Below, piece after piece: positions 12,040 to 23,942 of a stretch of DNA of 64,000 bases (position 1 is its first letter; every line of letters starts with the position of its first letter). Origin of the DNA: Trichuris trichiura (lineage: Eukaryota > Nematoda > Enoplea > Trichinellida > Trichuridae); assembly GCA_037903355.1 (NCBI GenBank), contig JBAJFE010000026.1, forward strand, positions 3,162,001 through 3,226,000. The letters run 5' to 3'. The notes under the pieces are model-generated. The model ran no database searches. It saw only the letters and a program-made list of their open reading frames with translations, and had not been told where the DNA came from. The position numbers were made by a program, and so were the translations under genes.

Positions 12040-13460
12040 GGGTTCTCGACTTAAGATGGATTCGATAGCGGAACACATTCGCTTCAAGATTTGTATTTTG
12101 TTATTTATATGTACGTATGTGTAGCAGACAGCTGTTGCAAAGGCTTTACGAAAGCTGCTTACAAGATTCAAGTGGTTTTGCTAATTACAAAGAAACGTAA
12201 GGAAGAATACAGAAGAGAATAGAAACAAAACTTGGTGCCTTCCTAATGCACCTTGCTCCTGGTACGCTTCAATCATCACAGGAAGTGCCTTCTTCCAGTT
12301 ACCATTGAGTCAAGCAGGATCTTTATGGTGCTTGTCACTGTAGCATTACTAAGTTCTTGCAAATCTTAGTTGAGTACACCGAATGGATCGGTTAGTTCTC
12401 CTATATGTGCGCATTTATAATTGCCACATATAGAAATTTACAATATTAAACCCAAAGCAGAATTGCTTCATTATAGAGCAGTCTTGTACGACATAATTTT
12501 TTTCAACTGTAAGCTAATTCAAGAGCCTAATTTTGTTAAGACAGACTGCCTAAGTGTCTGTTGTTCAATCGGTTCCAATCTTCAGAACAGGTTCGTTACA
12601 GTTCGTCATATTCATTTCGCTGCGACGATCTTCCACCGTGGCAGTTCACCTTGCCTGAAATCAGTTCAGTATAATGCAGTTCAAAATCATTTTAGCATGA
12701 ACCAAAGCCTAAGCGTGTATCAATGATGGCATTGAACCAATGCTTGTCCAACGGAAACCAAATAGGAAACTACCACTAGCAAATTGCCCCTTCTTGTTGC
12801 AGAGTTGCCGCGGGAGAGCGTAACTGCTTGAGCGATTCCTCGAGCTTGTGCGGACGAATTTGTTGCGGAAGTGCGTGGCGTAACGCTAAGTACACAACAA
12901 TACAAGTAATGGCTAACGACACGGTAGTTCGGAGTTCGTTGGTCCCTCTTTCCGTCTGCCTCCTTGCCCGTCGGCATGCGTGGTTTTATACCCTTTTGCA
13001 GTTGTTTTGCAGAGGGATTATGGGCATTAATCCGCTTCTGTCACCGCTTGAAGCGTTGGACCTACAGGGATTATGCCAAGGCACCTGCATCCTCGCACTG
13101 CACGTGACATTCCTTCAATAGGCGGATTAGCCGTGAGCGCGCATGCCTATTTGTCACAGACGGGTGTTCGGTGGACCACGAATTACTGGCACCCGCCTGC
13201 ATCCGCAGGTGCAATTGCGATGCCGTGACATTCGTTGAATTCGCGGATTAAGCGGCACAGGTAGACATTGCGTTCCTAGAATGGCGGATTAGGCGAGAGC
13301 AAGCTAGCCTACCCAATTAGCAGGGAGGGAACTGACTTGTTTACCACACTTCCACGTTTTGATTACCCCTTAAATGCAATGGTTAGACATTTAGGTTTAA
13401 GGTGGAACGCTTGGAACAAAATGCATCGTACGCCAGGGAACTCCCCCGGCCCGTAATGTT
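12040..13460. repeat. dispersed repeat R1, copy 3, interrupted by an insertion
   Basis: R1 is recognisable from about 12040 (CTCGACTTAAGATGGATTCG) to about 12775 and again from about 13360 to 13460. Between them lie roughly 580 bp absent from copy 1. That block is GC-richer and repeats a GGCGGATTA motif several times (about 13034, 13122, 13245, 13284). It is probably a nested unassigned element, and its exact ends and duplication are not clear. Confidence 0.65.
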
Positions 13461-15011
13461 ATAGGTGTTTCCGATACAGAACTCTTAATGGAACACTTAA
13501 AGATTTGTCCAGAAACATAAAAAATGAATATTTTAACATGAAAAGGTTAATTTGCGAGCACGCTTGAGTTCCGCCCGCTAAAAGGCACGTTCGCTCGAGG
13601 CAGAAGGCAGTAAGACCTATCTGTTCATAATTTAATGCTCGTATGGATTGCAAAGTGGCTTTTAAACGTCAACCAGTGAGTTGCGATGTCTCATAGTGCT
13701 ACGAACTTGTCAGTCAAGCTTCTTTACGGAGCTCAACAGCGTGGCATGCATGGCTTGTTTTCTAAGAATTTTCTTGCACTAGAAACCGCCGAACAACTCA
13801 AGGGCCACCCTTTTATCCTCGCAGAACAGGAAAAACAATTTCAGAACCCAATGTTGCTGCCTTTAAGCGCTTTTGCATATTGAAGAAAAGGCAACATTTG
13901 TTTCTATCACTTTTTCGTTAAGCTGCACGGTGAGGTTTAAACAGCTGAACGTAATGCTTTGCAACCTGATAGCACTAAGAGAAAGCATAGAAAAGGCATC
14001 TTTAGTAGCCAGAAAAAAATAAACTTCTCGCGTGAGAGGTAACGTAAGAAAACTCCTTAATTCTATAACATGTTTTAATAAATCAAAAAAGTTTTGAAAA
14101 TGAAACCTTTCCTAGCGGGCACGTAGAGATACACAAAGTAATAACAGAAAATTCGACCCTCGAAAACCTTTTGTTGTGCGATACTTTCGAGAAGCTTCTG
14201 TTCCCATCATCAGTGCAGGAGTACTGATAGAGAGCAGGCATCTGCTCACTCCAATTACTTTAGAAACTCTGACCACTCTAATTACTTTAGAAACAGTTCC
14301 TGCGAAGTCTAAAACAGGGAACAGTGTTAAAGTAAGGAAAAAAGAAAGACGACAATGAATGTTTATTGAATGTTTTGTATTTTTTCACTGCTCCAGTTTT
14401 CCCTCCAAACAAAAAATTTTATTTGTTTCCTTTTACTTTTCTTGTTTGCTGTCTCAACTTCTTGTGCTTCTGTGTTATTCCATCGTTGTTTCCGTCCCAC
14501 CTCCTTTCAATTTCTCTCTCCCAGTCTTCCCCTCTCCTTATTTTAATGTTCTTCCCTGTTTTTAAACCTCGCAGGAACGGTAGCCCAGGAAAGCCTTTAT
14601 CACTGAATATATCCGCGTAAAATAAGTACGGAATTATTGCACCATCAGTGCAAGCTTTGCGGATGCCTAAGAGCACATTCTGGCAGAGAAGCTGGACAGC
14701 AAAGCATCAGCCCGTCAGCGCTTTTTGAGTGCTGGAAGTTGTCCTTGAAAGACTGTAGTTAAAAGCATTTAATAAATATCTCATGCATTAATATTTTCTG
14801 CTGACATTCCAGTTGTTTTTTCTTAACGATGTTGGATGCCAAAGAAAAAACTACCTTGAAGAAATAGCTCCCTTGAGTTTTCAGCATGTAACTCAATTTT
14901 TCCAAGCATCTTCGACCTGTTGCTTATCCTGTTCCAATTGGCTTCCGAATACATGATGCATGAACTTTTAATAAAGGCAGTTCACGTTGATTTAACAGGT
15001 GTCCTTTGTAG
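13461..15011. other. no confident gene; exon-like ORFs only
   Basis: A compact ORF at about 13705-13883 (with QRGMHGLFSKNFLALE) follows an AG acceptor-like site and looks more protein-like than its surroundings, but I cannot identify it. Two near-tandem AATTACTTTAGAAAC units lie at about 14254-14294. A Cys-containing frame starts at about 14651. None has a coherent splice chain I could prove. Confidence 0.25.
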
Positions 15012-15088
15012 GGATATAAAGCTGGGCCAACTGGAGCTGCAATATGCCCTTGATTTAGTGGCTCCGGACTCGTCGTCGAGAGATTTGC
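15012..15088 (+). CDS. candidate internal exon, unknown gene
   Basis: Between an acceptor-like TTTGTAG and a strong donor GTAAGT lies 77 bp. One frame reads DIKLGQLELQYALDLVAPDS and then SSRDLR without stops. Composition and splice sites look coding, but the family is not recognised. It could belong to the same (+) strand gene as the blocks at 16578-17025. Confidence 0.3.
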
Positions 15089-15874
15089 GTAAGTTAATAT
15101 TTTGTAAAAGGCATCATGCATGTACTGCTGAATGGTACACGCAGCGTTAAAGTATCTAAGACACTTTTCATGTAAGTTGGTTGGATTTTCGTGCCATTTG
15201 TCTGTTCGGCACGTTATAAATTCTGGCAGGAGCATTGCAGATGAAAATATTGCTCTTTGTAACGTTTTCTTGATATTTCACAATACTAAGAATTACTAAG
15301 ACATAAACACCTATGACAGGGAAAAGTTTCTCTGAAATTCCATCTATATAAAAAGGCGGTAAACGGTTTTATCCCGTATTATGAAACAGTGCAACAGATC
15401 AAATGAATGGTAAAAATGCCCAAAAGCTCTTTATTATGTCCTACACTGTCTGCAAGAAGTTTTGTAAGTTTTCTGCTTTCAGTACTAGAGAATTTAACTT
15501 AAAGTAGTTTTCCACTATTTTCTCCATTCATTAGCGTCTTTTCACAGCCCACTTTGCAAAATACTTTTTCCTCCTGTCAGAACTCTGAATAAAGTGCACC
15601 GAAGGGTAGTTTTTGTTGAGCTGAAAAAAAGATATAGTGGGCTGCGATGGCTAGAGAATTGTATTTTTTGCATTAGAAACAGTGATAAATTATTAACGGA
15701 AAAATGCCGATGAAAATCTTCACTGAGCATCTCAAATCCGCTATTTTTTCGGTAACTTTCGTTTAATGTTTTGTAGCAGACCATGAAATCGCATTTAAAA
15801 TAAAACTCCTTCTAACGGGAGTGTGAAAGATCACAATGGTGACACGAAGGTGCTGCCCGTTTAACGTTTATTTG

Positions 15875-15913
15875 GCGAAGCTTTCGGGAAACGCCAGCTC
15901 CCGTTTTCAGCGC
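15875..15913 (-). ncRNA. hammerhead-ribozyme-like motif (left arm)
   Basis: On the minus strand: GCG, CTGAAAA (core G8A9 changed to AA), helix II CGGGA...TCCCG, AAAGCTT, then CGC pairing with GCG as helix I. One core position is altered, so activity is doubtful. Confidence 0.5.
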
Positions 15914-16153
15914 ATAAAAGAATGGCAGAGCGTATGCTGGCATATCACTAGTCAGATCAATTACTTAAAAGGACGGAATTCTTGGGAAGTTTCTAAGTCT
16001 CCTTCCTTGATTTTTGTCACACTTCCTTTTCCTCTACTCCTTCCCCCTTTTTAATGTTGCAACCCGTTTAAAACCCCCTCCCCAGGAATTCCGTCGTTTA
16101 AAGTAATTGGTCTGACTAGCGATGTGCCAGCATGCTCTCTGCCATCCTCTTAT

Positions 16154-16192
16154 GCGCTGAAGACGGGAACCAGTGTTTTCCAAAAGTTTCGC
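16154..16192 (+). ncRNA. hammerhead-ribozyme-like motif (right arm)
   Basis: GCG (16154-16156), CTGAAGA (16157-16163), helix II GGGAA...TTCC, AAAGTTT, then CGC. Helix I (GCG/CGC) pairs perfectly with a sequence different from the copies at 24 and 34 kb. The helix II 3' strand is imperfect. Confidence 0.5.
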
Positions 16193-16577
16193 GGAATAAG
16201 CGTTAAACGGGTAGCACCTCCGTATCACTATTAAGACTATGAAATCCCACTTATAACTTACTTGACTTCTGAAACTTAAATGGGTCGAGCTATCAGTTAT
16301 TTTAGTTTCATCTTTAGCGTTTAACAGCATAGATTCAACACAAAGTCAAGTTTTAAAAAATATTATGTTAGAGTGTTAGAGCGAACAGCAATGTCCGTTC
16401 CGTACAAGAGATGAGAAATTTTTGATAGTAATATTGACATTAATACGTCAGTATTTGGTCTTTCCTTTAGCTAAGGCAAACGTTAATCAATATTTGTATG
16501 AACTGTACTTGTAAATGCTTACTTTCTCCTTTCTTTAATTGATCAGTTTTTCCTATGCTTTCATCGCTTGTTATTAG

Positions 16578-17025
16578 GAAAATGTTGGTTTATTCTGCAA
16601 TGAAGAACGCGAGCAACGCTTGCGCCTTGCTTTTTGCACTTTTTGGAATTTAGTTCTATGCAAACTTCGCCTGAGAGGCGCTATAGAGAATTTTTAGGAG
16701 AAACAAATAAAAGAAGCAGTCTTTTCTTTGCATCATTTAGAAAGATTGCCAAAAGTGCACTGAAGTCAAAGATTCAATTTGTTTCTACGAAGACTGCCCT
16801 ATGAACCCAAAAGAGCTGAACGAAAAGTCAGCAAGACGCAATGATCACACTGCTCGTATGCTTAAAAAACCTGAAGAACTTCCGAAGCATGATACGTCAG
16901 TGGGTCCTATTATCAGACATTCAACCATCAGAGCATTACAAACCTCAAGCACTCCCAAAATGTGGCCAAGCGGTGTAAGTTTGTTATACGCTTACGAAGA
17001 TAAAACTTTTGAATCAGTAGAATGA
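16578..17025 (+). CDS. candidate last exons; CysB-like motif of a B-family DNA polymerase
   Basis: Two blocks join in phase: 16578-16652 (25 codons, starting ENVGLFCNEERE) after a TTATTAG acceptor, and 16741-17025 after CATTTAG, ending at TGA. The junction gives FCTFWNL-KDCQKC, then TEVKDSICFYEDCP. The C-x2-C-x7-C-x4-C-P spacing and the preceding F-x-x-FW resemble the CysB Fe-S/zinc motif at the C-terminus of DNA polymerase delta and zeta catalytic subunits. The upstream donor (GTTCTA) is weak, the tail after the motif is longer than in Pol delta, and no polymerase palm motif was found nearby. Identity is therefore tentative. The alternative is an unrelated zinc-ribbon protein or a gene fragment. 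Confidence 0.4.
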
Positions 17026-18668
17026 TTGTGCAATTTACTTTTCAAAAAATAAGATGAACATGCGCGAACTATCTTAATTACGTTTCTAACTGGTGAACGT
17101 GCCTGAGTGTGAAATCTGCATGCTGAATGACAGGAAAGGTTACCTAGAAGGTTTCGCTTTTCTCATCCCTTGTCGCTGCTTTTCATCTTGAATCCATGTT
17201 TTGTCACTGCTAAAAAACAGGCCCATTGCTGACTCTGTTCTTTATGGGAACAACCAACCCACCTTTCGCATATGTACTGAGAAACAGAGCATAGCTTTTG
17301 GGAGCTAAACGCGCTTCGTCTTCAGTGCTAGCTTGCATCGAACGGTACGTATTTTTTTCCGAAAGCTACGCTACATTTTTCTTTGCATGTGTAATAAACG
17401 GGTAACTCTCGTACGGAACAAGAGCAGCTAAATCGCTCATGTTCGCTGTACATCAGCGATTTTAAATGCAAAAGCAATGGAATCTTGTACCAAAACATTT
17501 CGCTTTCAATTGGTCAAACCAGAAGTAACTAACTTGTTCCACGAGCTTGGAACAATTACTGCGGTTCGCATGTAACTCAGTAATTCTCAAAGGGACGCTA
17601 TCGCCCCCTGGGGCTCTGGAAGACCACTAGTTGTGCTGGACTGAAGCCGTTTGACCATTGTCAGTTCAGCGCCGGTCAAGCTTGGAGGGCCAAACAGCCC
17701 TGCAATAAAAAATATTCATGGCCGAATCAGCATCTTTGGGTCCCCAAGCGGCCCTGAGCAAATAAAACTGAAACGCCCGCGATAAAACGGTGATAGTCAA
17801 ACGGAGATTGCGACGTTCAGGAAGTCTCGAAAAGTTCATGGGGCAAAGAGATCGCTGACGCAGAAAAGGCAGATTATGATGTAGATTAGTACGCTGATGG
17901 AATATTCTGCCCGCTTATTAAGCTGAATTAGCTAGAACGAACCTCCGATAAACAAATTGTATAAATACGTGAAAATATTGGAGTTTCCATGCTTTGAATG
18001 TAAATTATCTGCCTCTCTTTGAAATCGCTTCATTTTCCTCGAATGCTTTGCTAGCGCACTGAGTACACTGTATTCTGCTGCGTATAAGAAAGTTCCAGTG
18101 GAAGCTCAGGCAAAAAGAAGTCCCTCGGTTGACGTCGCAGAGAGCGGTGGTGTCTTTGAATAATGGTCTGTTAATGATGGTTCTGCATGTGTGCATTTTC
18201 ATTCGTAAGACACAGAGAGTCTAGGAGTTGTTTTGGTATTAGCATGTTTGCTTTCATGATCGAAAAAAGGTGACGCCGAGCGGGGAGTGCCGGTTCCACC
18301 TGTCTGATAATCTTTCTGAAATTCTTTGTCTCAGAACTGTGTGGCAAAGTCGCTTTCTTTTCCAGTTGGGCTTCATCTTTTGTCAGGTGCTCCTTATTGA
18401 AACTTATCTTTCTCACATTTCAAATTAAGCTTGGACTTCTACTGAGAACTAGTACCTTGTCATGCAGCAGTATGAGAAAAATTTACCATTTTATTACCTA
18501 AAAAAAGATATTGGCAATAAGCTCACATATTAGGAGTTTTTGAAATACCCAAGTAACTTAAAAATCACACAAAAATTGCGTTCTTGTAATTGCGGAGCTA
18601 CCTTCCATGCTTAGTCAGAAAGGAACTTATTCGATGTCCCGACCCAACACGACAAAACGAACTACGAA

Positions 18669-18699
<31 letters not shown>

Positions 18700-18764
18700 T
18701 GCAACAGCACGACACAAACGCAGTATTCTCGCCGACCCCTACCACCAGCAATCACTCCTTTATA
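17026..18764. other. no gene seen; (GA)n microsatellite
   Basis: A GA/AG microsatellite runs from about 18669 to 18699. A segment at about 17575-17700 (TTTGACCATTGTCAGTTCAG) resembles 42690-42730 and 22620-22650, suggesting another low-copy dispersed repeat. No coding sequence was recognised. Confidence 0.35.
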
Positions 18765-19956
18765 CAGTCGGCCCTCGTTATCCGCGGTTAATTCGTTCAA
18801 AATGTTGAGCGTTTTACCGCGTTAAGTTGAATTCCGCGTTATATAGGCAACCCTATGAAAAAAGCTAAATAGCTTATCTTCTAGCTCCGTATTTCGTCCT
18901 GTCCCTTTGAATTTTTTCCGGAACGGTTATCATACCTAGTGATCCTTCGAAGCTTGGTACCACGGAATCTAGCTACGAGATAATGACATCAGTGAGACTG
19001 CGCTTGTCCATTGGCGTTAGCCATCAGAGTCCAGACCCGTTAGATACAAGAAAGGATGAAAGTAAGATTCTCTTTCTCTAAACTAGTGGGAATCGCCTTG
19101 CTTTAAGGAGCTAAGCGATGTACTAGTGCGCGGAATGGGTACAGAGCAGGGGGAATACTAAACACATAGGCGCACTTAAGCAAAAATAGTGAACATCACA
19201 CAGAACACATTCACATAGAGCAAAACGTCTACGGCAGAAACGTTTGGATCATCATGAATCAATTTACCCACTTTCTGTAGGTGAGCACAGATCTCCTGAT
19301 CAACAGCCAGTCCAACGGTTTCCTGAACTTGTCGGTAGCAAAACTTGTTGCCTTAAAATGTTAGGCTCTGCAGCTGCCGGAGATTTATTTAAAAACACTG
19401 CTATAGGGAACTGTGTCTGCCTTTTCTTCGCTTTATCGAATAAATCATGTAGCGGCTTCAGCGAAGCCGTTATTCCCCATGTAATCGTGATGCTACGTTC
19501 CATGGATGGATCATTGTCAGCAATCATATCCTTTAGGACCTGCGCTTGTTGGAAAATACTGGCAAGCTTTTGCAGCGTCCAATCTGAGGGTGTTTAAACT
19601 CCTGTATCTTCCGTAACGTCGTTGTCGCTGCCCGTAGGTGATTGCATCAGTTCCTTGAGTTCCTCGTTGGTGAACGGTTCTCCACAATCTTCTATGTGCT
19701 CCCTGACAACGTCTTCTGTCATGTCGGAAAAACGCTCACCTCCCAACTCCTTGGCAATATTCACTGTGTCCATGACCTCCTCATCGATGGTACCTAAGTC
19801 CTCTCATTCAGTGATTGCGTCTCTCCACAAACGTTTCCAGTAACCACTGATTGTTCTAGGCTCTATCTCGTGTACTGCCGTGTAAAAGATGACGTCACTA
19901 TTTCACGCCAGACGAACCGCGTTGCATAGAACCCCGCGGATAACGAGGACCGACTG
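18765..19956 (-). mobile_element. Tigger/pogo element with internal deletion
   Basis: Terminal inverted repeats CAGTCGGCCCTCGTTATCCG (left) and the inverse of CGGATAACGAGGACCGACTG (right) bound about 1.19 kb. TA flanks the left end, while the right flank is TG then TA. Full Tigger elements are about twice this length. Only the 3' third of the transposase reading survives, on the minus strand, so this is an internally deleted derivative. Confidence 0.8.
19290..19860 (-). pseudogene. Tigger/jerky-type transposase C-terminus remnant
   Basis: The minus strand reads through an acidic linker (FSDMTEDVVREHIEDCGEPF then TNEELKELMQ), a TAA at about 19596, and then MIADNDPSMERSITITWGIT, continuing to a KKRQTQFPIAVFLNKS end. 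Acidic linker, -ERS- helix and K-rich tail ending in a FLNKS-like motif are typical of TIGD/jerky transposase C-termini. The DNA-binding and DDE domains are missing and there is at least one stop, so no activity is expected. Confidence 0.65.
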
Positions 19957-22670
19957 TGTATCTTTTCTCTGAGTAGTAAACACCTGGTGTGTAGCATAAC
20001 TGTCTGTTTTTCATGGGCTGCCTTAATTCTCGAAGTAAAGTCATTGATTGGCTTAGACACGACCAACTTCCGTGACCTGCCTCGTGACCTGTCTTGTGAC
20101 CGTCGTGGTCACATGAGCACTTTTTTATTACAGTTATGCAAGCAGTCCTAGTCGTTTACCTAATGTTCACTTGCAGGTATCGAAAGTTGCCGTAAATTGC
20201 AATACCATGGTTGGGTGTTATGTTATAGCTGTCTTGGATTTTTAGTAAGAGGGAAATCACAAACTAGACCAGTAAAAACACTTTGTTCGCCAGTTGCCTA
20301 ACCTTCTTGAAGCAGCAACGTTTTTACTAAGAAGCAACCAGAGAAAGGAATTCGGTCAGGTCGCCTATATGCTGGCTTGACCATGACCATACGCACTAGA
20401 TGGACCTATTTCAAAATCCTAAAACTTAAAATAGCGAAAGAGAAACCCTATAAAGATAGCGAAAAGTGTCCTCTAAAGAGGACTTTTGTGCAATTTCAAA
20501 AGTACGTTCACTCTAGGCAGGTATGAGCCATGATTCTGGGAGTGGAAGATCTATGAAAGGTGAAGTCGCAAACCACAGGAGATCTCAAAAGGCATAAATG
20601 CTGAAAGCTTTGAAATACAGAATACTGTTCAAGCCCCGGAAAATCAGCGTACCGAACTGTCAAAAATTTAAGAAGTTTAAATACTGAAAGAGTCAGAATT
20701 TTGAGAATAGGCCAGAATTCTGAGTGTTTCACAGCCTTGAATGGTTCAAAATCCCTAAGGGCTGACATGTTGAAAAGTGCTTGAAATTCTAAGTCAGGTG
20801 AAACTGCAAAGTCTCTATAAGGCAACTGTCACAATAGGATTCTACGCACCCAGGTTCTTGACTCAGAATTCTGACCTTAACCATTGAAGGCTTACGACTT
20901 GCAGACGCATGCAGACTGAAGATACCCATTCCTACTAATCTTCCAAACGATAAAAGCTTTCCCAACGGGTGTTCTATATGGTTTCCTGTAAGCAAAAGTT
21001 CCTAAGTTGTGCTGAAAATGAAAAGGGGGGTTGGAGCAATATTAGACCATTGGGCTAATGCCACACCCATAACTGGCAGCGGGTTACAGTGATCAACGCG
21101 TTCGCAAAGTAGGGAAGACTAGGATGTGCCGACATTGCGGACAAAGGTCAGTCACTTTTTCCTCTTCTCCACGCACAGCTGATTATAACTTTAAGGTCGA
21201 TACAGTCTTCCCGACAAATTAGGAAAGCTGAATGCAAATAGTAAATCTTGGCGATCTGAGACCACAGCTTACCACTGTTCAGTGAGATGTAGGAAAACGG
21301 TTTTCATGACGCCGTTTTTAATAGTTAAAATAAAGTTAGATTAGTTAATTTATTCTATTCCGATTGAGACTACGAAAAATCTCAATGCCTGTTTTTGTTT
21401 ATTAAACTTCCGCTTGTGAGTCGGTCTTGCTTTTGGGGAAGAGTTGTCCGCCTCCGATTGAGAAGAGGGCGTTTGCGAGAAGGTGTGGCTGGGCAAAACT
21501 ATTCTATATGCCAGGAGTGGGAAATCTTTTTGCTGCCGCGGGCCGTTCAGACATTCATAGAACTATTCGAGGGACGTACAGAATACTCAACCGAAAAACA
21601 TAGCCTGGTTTGTTTGCATGTATGTCCATTTAAATCACCCCTCGAATAAAGAGAGAATGCGAGATAAGAATAATACTTCGGGTCGGTAGGCGGCCAATGG
21701 TGCACGCTACCGATGCGCACACTAACGCCGTCTCTACTGCTTGCCTCTGAAGACTAACGACATCGGTTTGTCGAGAGAGAGCCGAGAGCAAGGCAATTTT
21801 ACTAGCCAGCCTGGTGCTCCCTCTTTGTTAGGCAAAATTTATGTTATTACTGAGATTCACATACAATACGTTTATCGCATTTTAGAAAAATAAGCTCCGA
21901 CAGTCACGTTTCACTGAATGTCGCATGCATGAGTGGTTACCTCAGCGGGTGGAAGAGAATGCTTCGCGGGCCGGACGTTCCCCACTCCTGCTATATGCAG
22001 TTAAAAACAAGCCATTTTTGCAGGGAATTGATAGCGCTTTGTTATTTGCAGTCTTTTGTGCCCTTTTGGGAATTGCCGTTTCAGTAACTAATTGTAGCTT
22101 AAATTGTGAAGGCACACCTTTAATCGCAGACACCGGGTTCACCTGAGGTCATCTTTGTGATACTGCATATCCTGAAATTTCATCATTGTAATTATTGTAG
22201 TTGTAAAAACTTTAGCAATTAATTTACTTTGTCAGTTCACTGACAATAAAAATCCTTTTATAAGGTCTCACGACTAAAGATAACTTCCCTTGTCCTTCCA
22301 CGGTTTTCCCCCCGAACAACTTTATACTGCGCAAAGCTTAGAAAAGAACTTTGACGTCTTCAGCGTTAGAGTAGTTAGGTGAAGAGATGGCTGACGAAAG
22401 CCTTGCCCTTAGCATCCTAATATTGAAGCCACGAAAAGAATCTTTTGATGAATTCGTTCGATTAAAAACTTAACCGGAAAAGAAGGTGCAAAAACAAACG
22501 AAATTGTGCTGCCCCTTACAAAGCGGCGGATTTTCTAAATCAGTTATTCTCAAGGGGCAATAGAAGTAACAGTGCTGTGAGCGAGCCGCTGAGAAGCTGA
22601 GAGCTGCACTAATCCGTGAATATTTGATCACGGACAGTTCAGCGTCAGTCTTTGTACAAAAAACCAATGG
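19957..22670. other. no gene seen; degenerate internal repetition at 20.5-20.9 kb
   Basis: From about 20520 to 20900 short motifs (TGAAA, AATTCTGAG, AAAATC) recur irregularly as in an eroded minisatellite. Similar texture occurs at 43780-44440 and 62880-63140. The rest (small ORFs at 21395 and 21925) shows no recognised domain. Confidence 0.35.
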
Positions 22671-22710
22671 AAAAGTTTTATTACGGAATTATTCCCGTTT
22701 AATGTGTCAA

Positions 22711-22765
22711 ATAACTCCAGAGCTTTCGGGTCGACCGAGACCCGTCTTCAGCAGTTGTGAGTTAT
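22711..22765 (-). ncRNA. hammerhead-ribozyme-like motif, left dimer arm
   Basis: Inverse of the 24223-24277 copy: CTGAAGA, helix II CGGGTCTCGGTCGACCCG, AAAGCTC, then TGGAGTTAT. It differs from the right arm at 1.1 (T instead of C), which replaces a G-C by a G-U pair in helix I. The distal pairing ATAACT/AGTTAT is kept. Confidence 0.6.
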
Positions 22766-23045
22766 GGATGTAACTTGTGCGCGTGACTTGAGTCTTCTGT
22801 CGTTTTCATGGTTTAAAGCGGGTGTTTTAAAGTTCTCTGTTGGTGGTTTTTCTGTTTGTATGGTATGTGATTTGTCCGTTTTTTCGCATTTTTTTCTCAT
22901 GTGCAGTGATTATTTCTCCTTTCACTTGCTCCATGTGTTCTTGTATCACGTCCAATTATGGAGCAGCAGTCGTAACGCGTCACTATATTTGTCCAAATTT
23001 CACTTACGTCTGCTCCTTGGTCGCGGTTGTATGTGAGGTTGTGTC

Positions 23046-23560
23046 TTATGTAAAGGGGTCTTTGATTCTTCTTAATCGTAGGTTCTTTTCATAACATAAG
23101 ACTTTTGGGTTGAGCGTTTGGTTATATTGTGTGGCATGTTCTGCCACAGCAGAGGCCTGTTTGGCTTTTTCCATAGTGATTATCGGGTTTAAAATTGGTC
23201 TTCCTCTTTGTGTAGTTCCATTGCCACTGCTATTGAGCATGGCCTTCGCATTGTTGTAACTTGCAAGCTTTTTTAAATGTTCATTAAATCTATGTTCTAA
23301 AGTGTTCCCCGTTTCGCCAATATAAATTCCTGAGCAAGAGCATTCCACTGCGTATACTAATCCTGTCTTCTTGTTTGTTGGGATTTTTGTTTTGTCCGAG
23401 CGAAGAATTGATCTGAGGTTAGGGGAGCTCTTGAAGAAGACTCTGAAACCTAACGTTCTTCCTAGCCGGGTAATTTTTTCTCCTAAGCTAGCCACATAGG
23501 GAATAACTAAGCAAGGCTGGTGCGAAGCGTTCAACTTTTCTCCAGCGCGAAACATTTTCT
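23046..23560 (-). pseudogene. Penelope-like element C-terminus with GIY-YIG endonuclease
   Basis: The open frame runs from about 23560 to the TAA at 23046 and ends in a KDPFT-type tail. It reads a linker (CLVIPYVASLGEKITRLGRT), then TGLVYAVECSCSGIYIGETG and NTLEHRFNEHLKKL, then a SAVAEHA motif. This is the GIY-YIG nicking endonuclease that follows the reverse transcriptase in endonuclease-positive Penelope-like elements and primes target DNA. The conserved Arg (HRF) and the AEH motif are present. The RT is missing, so this is a 5'-truncated, non-autonomous copy. The reading frame itself is unbroken over 169 codons. Confidence 0.8.
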
Positions 23561-23942
23561 ACAAGAACGGATATCCCAGGTCCTTTATTAGCCAAGTATT
23601 CAACTACAAGCTTCGCAAACGTGAATCTAGTGCAGAAAACGCTTCGCACCAGCCTTGCTTAGTTATTCCCTATGTGGCAAGCTTAGGAGAAAAAATTACC
23701 CGGCTACGAAGAACGTTAAGTTTCAGAGTTACAACAATGCGGAGGCCCTGCTCAATAGCAGTGGCTATGGAACTACACAAAGAGGAAGACCAATTTTAAA
23801 CCCGATAATCACTATGGAAAAAGCCAAACAGGCCTCTGCTGTGGCAGAACATGCCACACAATATAACCAAACGCTCAACCCAAAAGTCTTATGTTATGAA
23901 AAGAACCTACGATTAAGAAGAATCAAAGACCCCTTTACATAA
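23561..23942 (+). pseudogene. second Penelope-like copy, GIY-YIG deleted
   Basis: On the plus strand it starts further 5' in the protein than the left copy (FYKNGYPRSFISQVFNYKLR), continues through the same PCLVIPYVASLGEKITRL linker and then jumps at about 23730 to SYNNAEALLNSSG. The jump removes about 180 bp with the whole GIY-YIG core and shifts the frame. Short AGAGT/AAGTT-like microhomology is present at the breakpoint. The C-terminal part, from RPILNPIITMEKAKQASAVA to the stop, is the same as in the left copy. Confidence 0.75.

Larger units (their letters stand above)
15831..16245. mobile_element. inverted dimer of a hammerhead-bearing element
   Basis: Left arm (about 15831-16000) and right arm (about 16070-16245) are inverse copies. 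They share GGCAGAG...ATGCTGGCA, a GTCAGA...AATTACTT block and a GTTTAACG-type block near the outer ends, with a C/T-rich centre. Each arm contains a hammerhead-like motif. Arms are diverged by substitutions, so the structure is not recent. No coding sequence was recognised. Confidence 0.65.
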
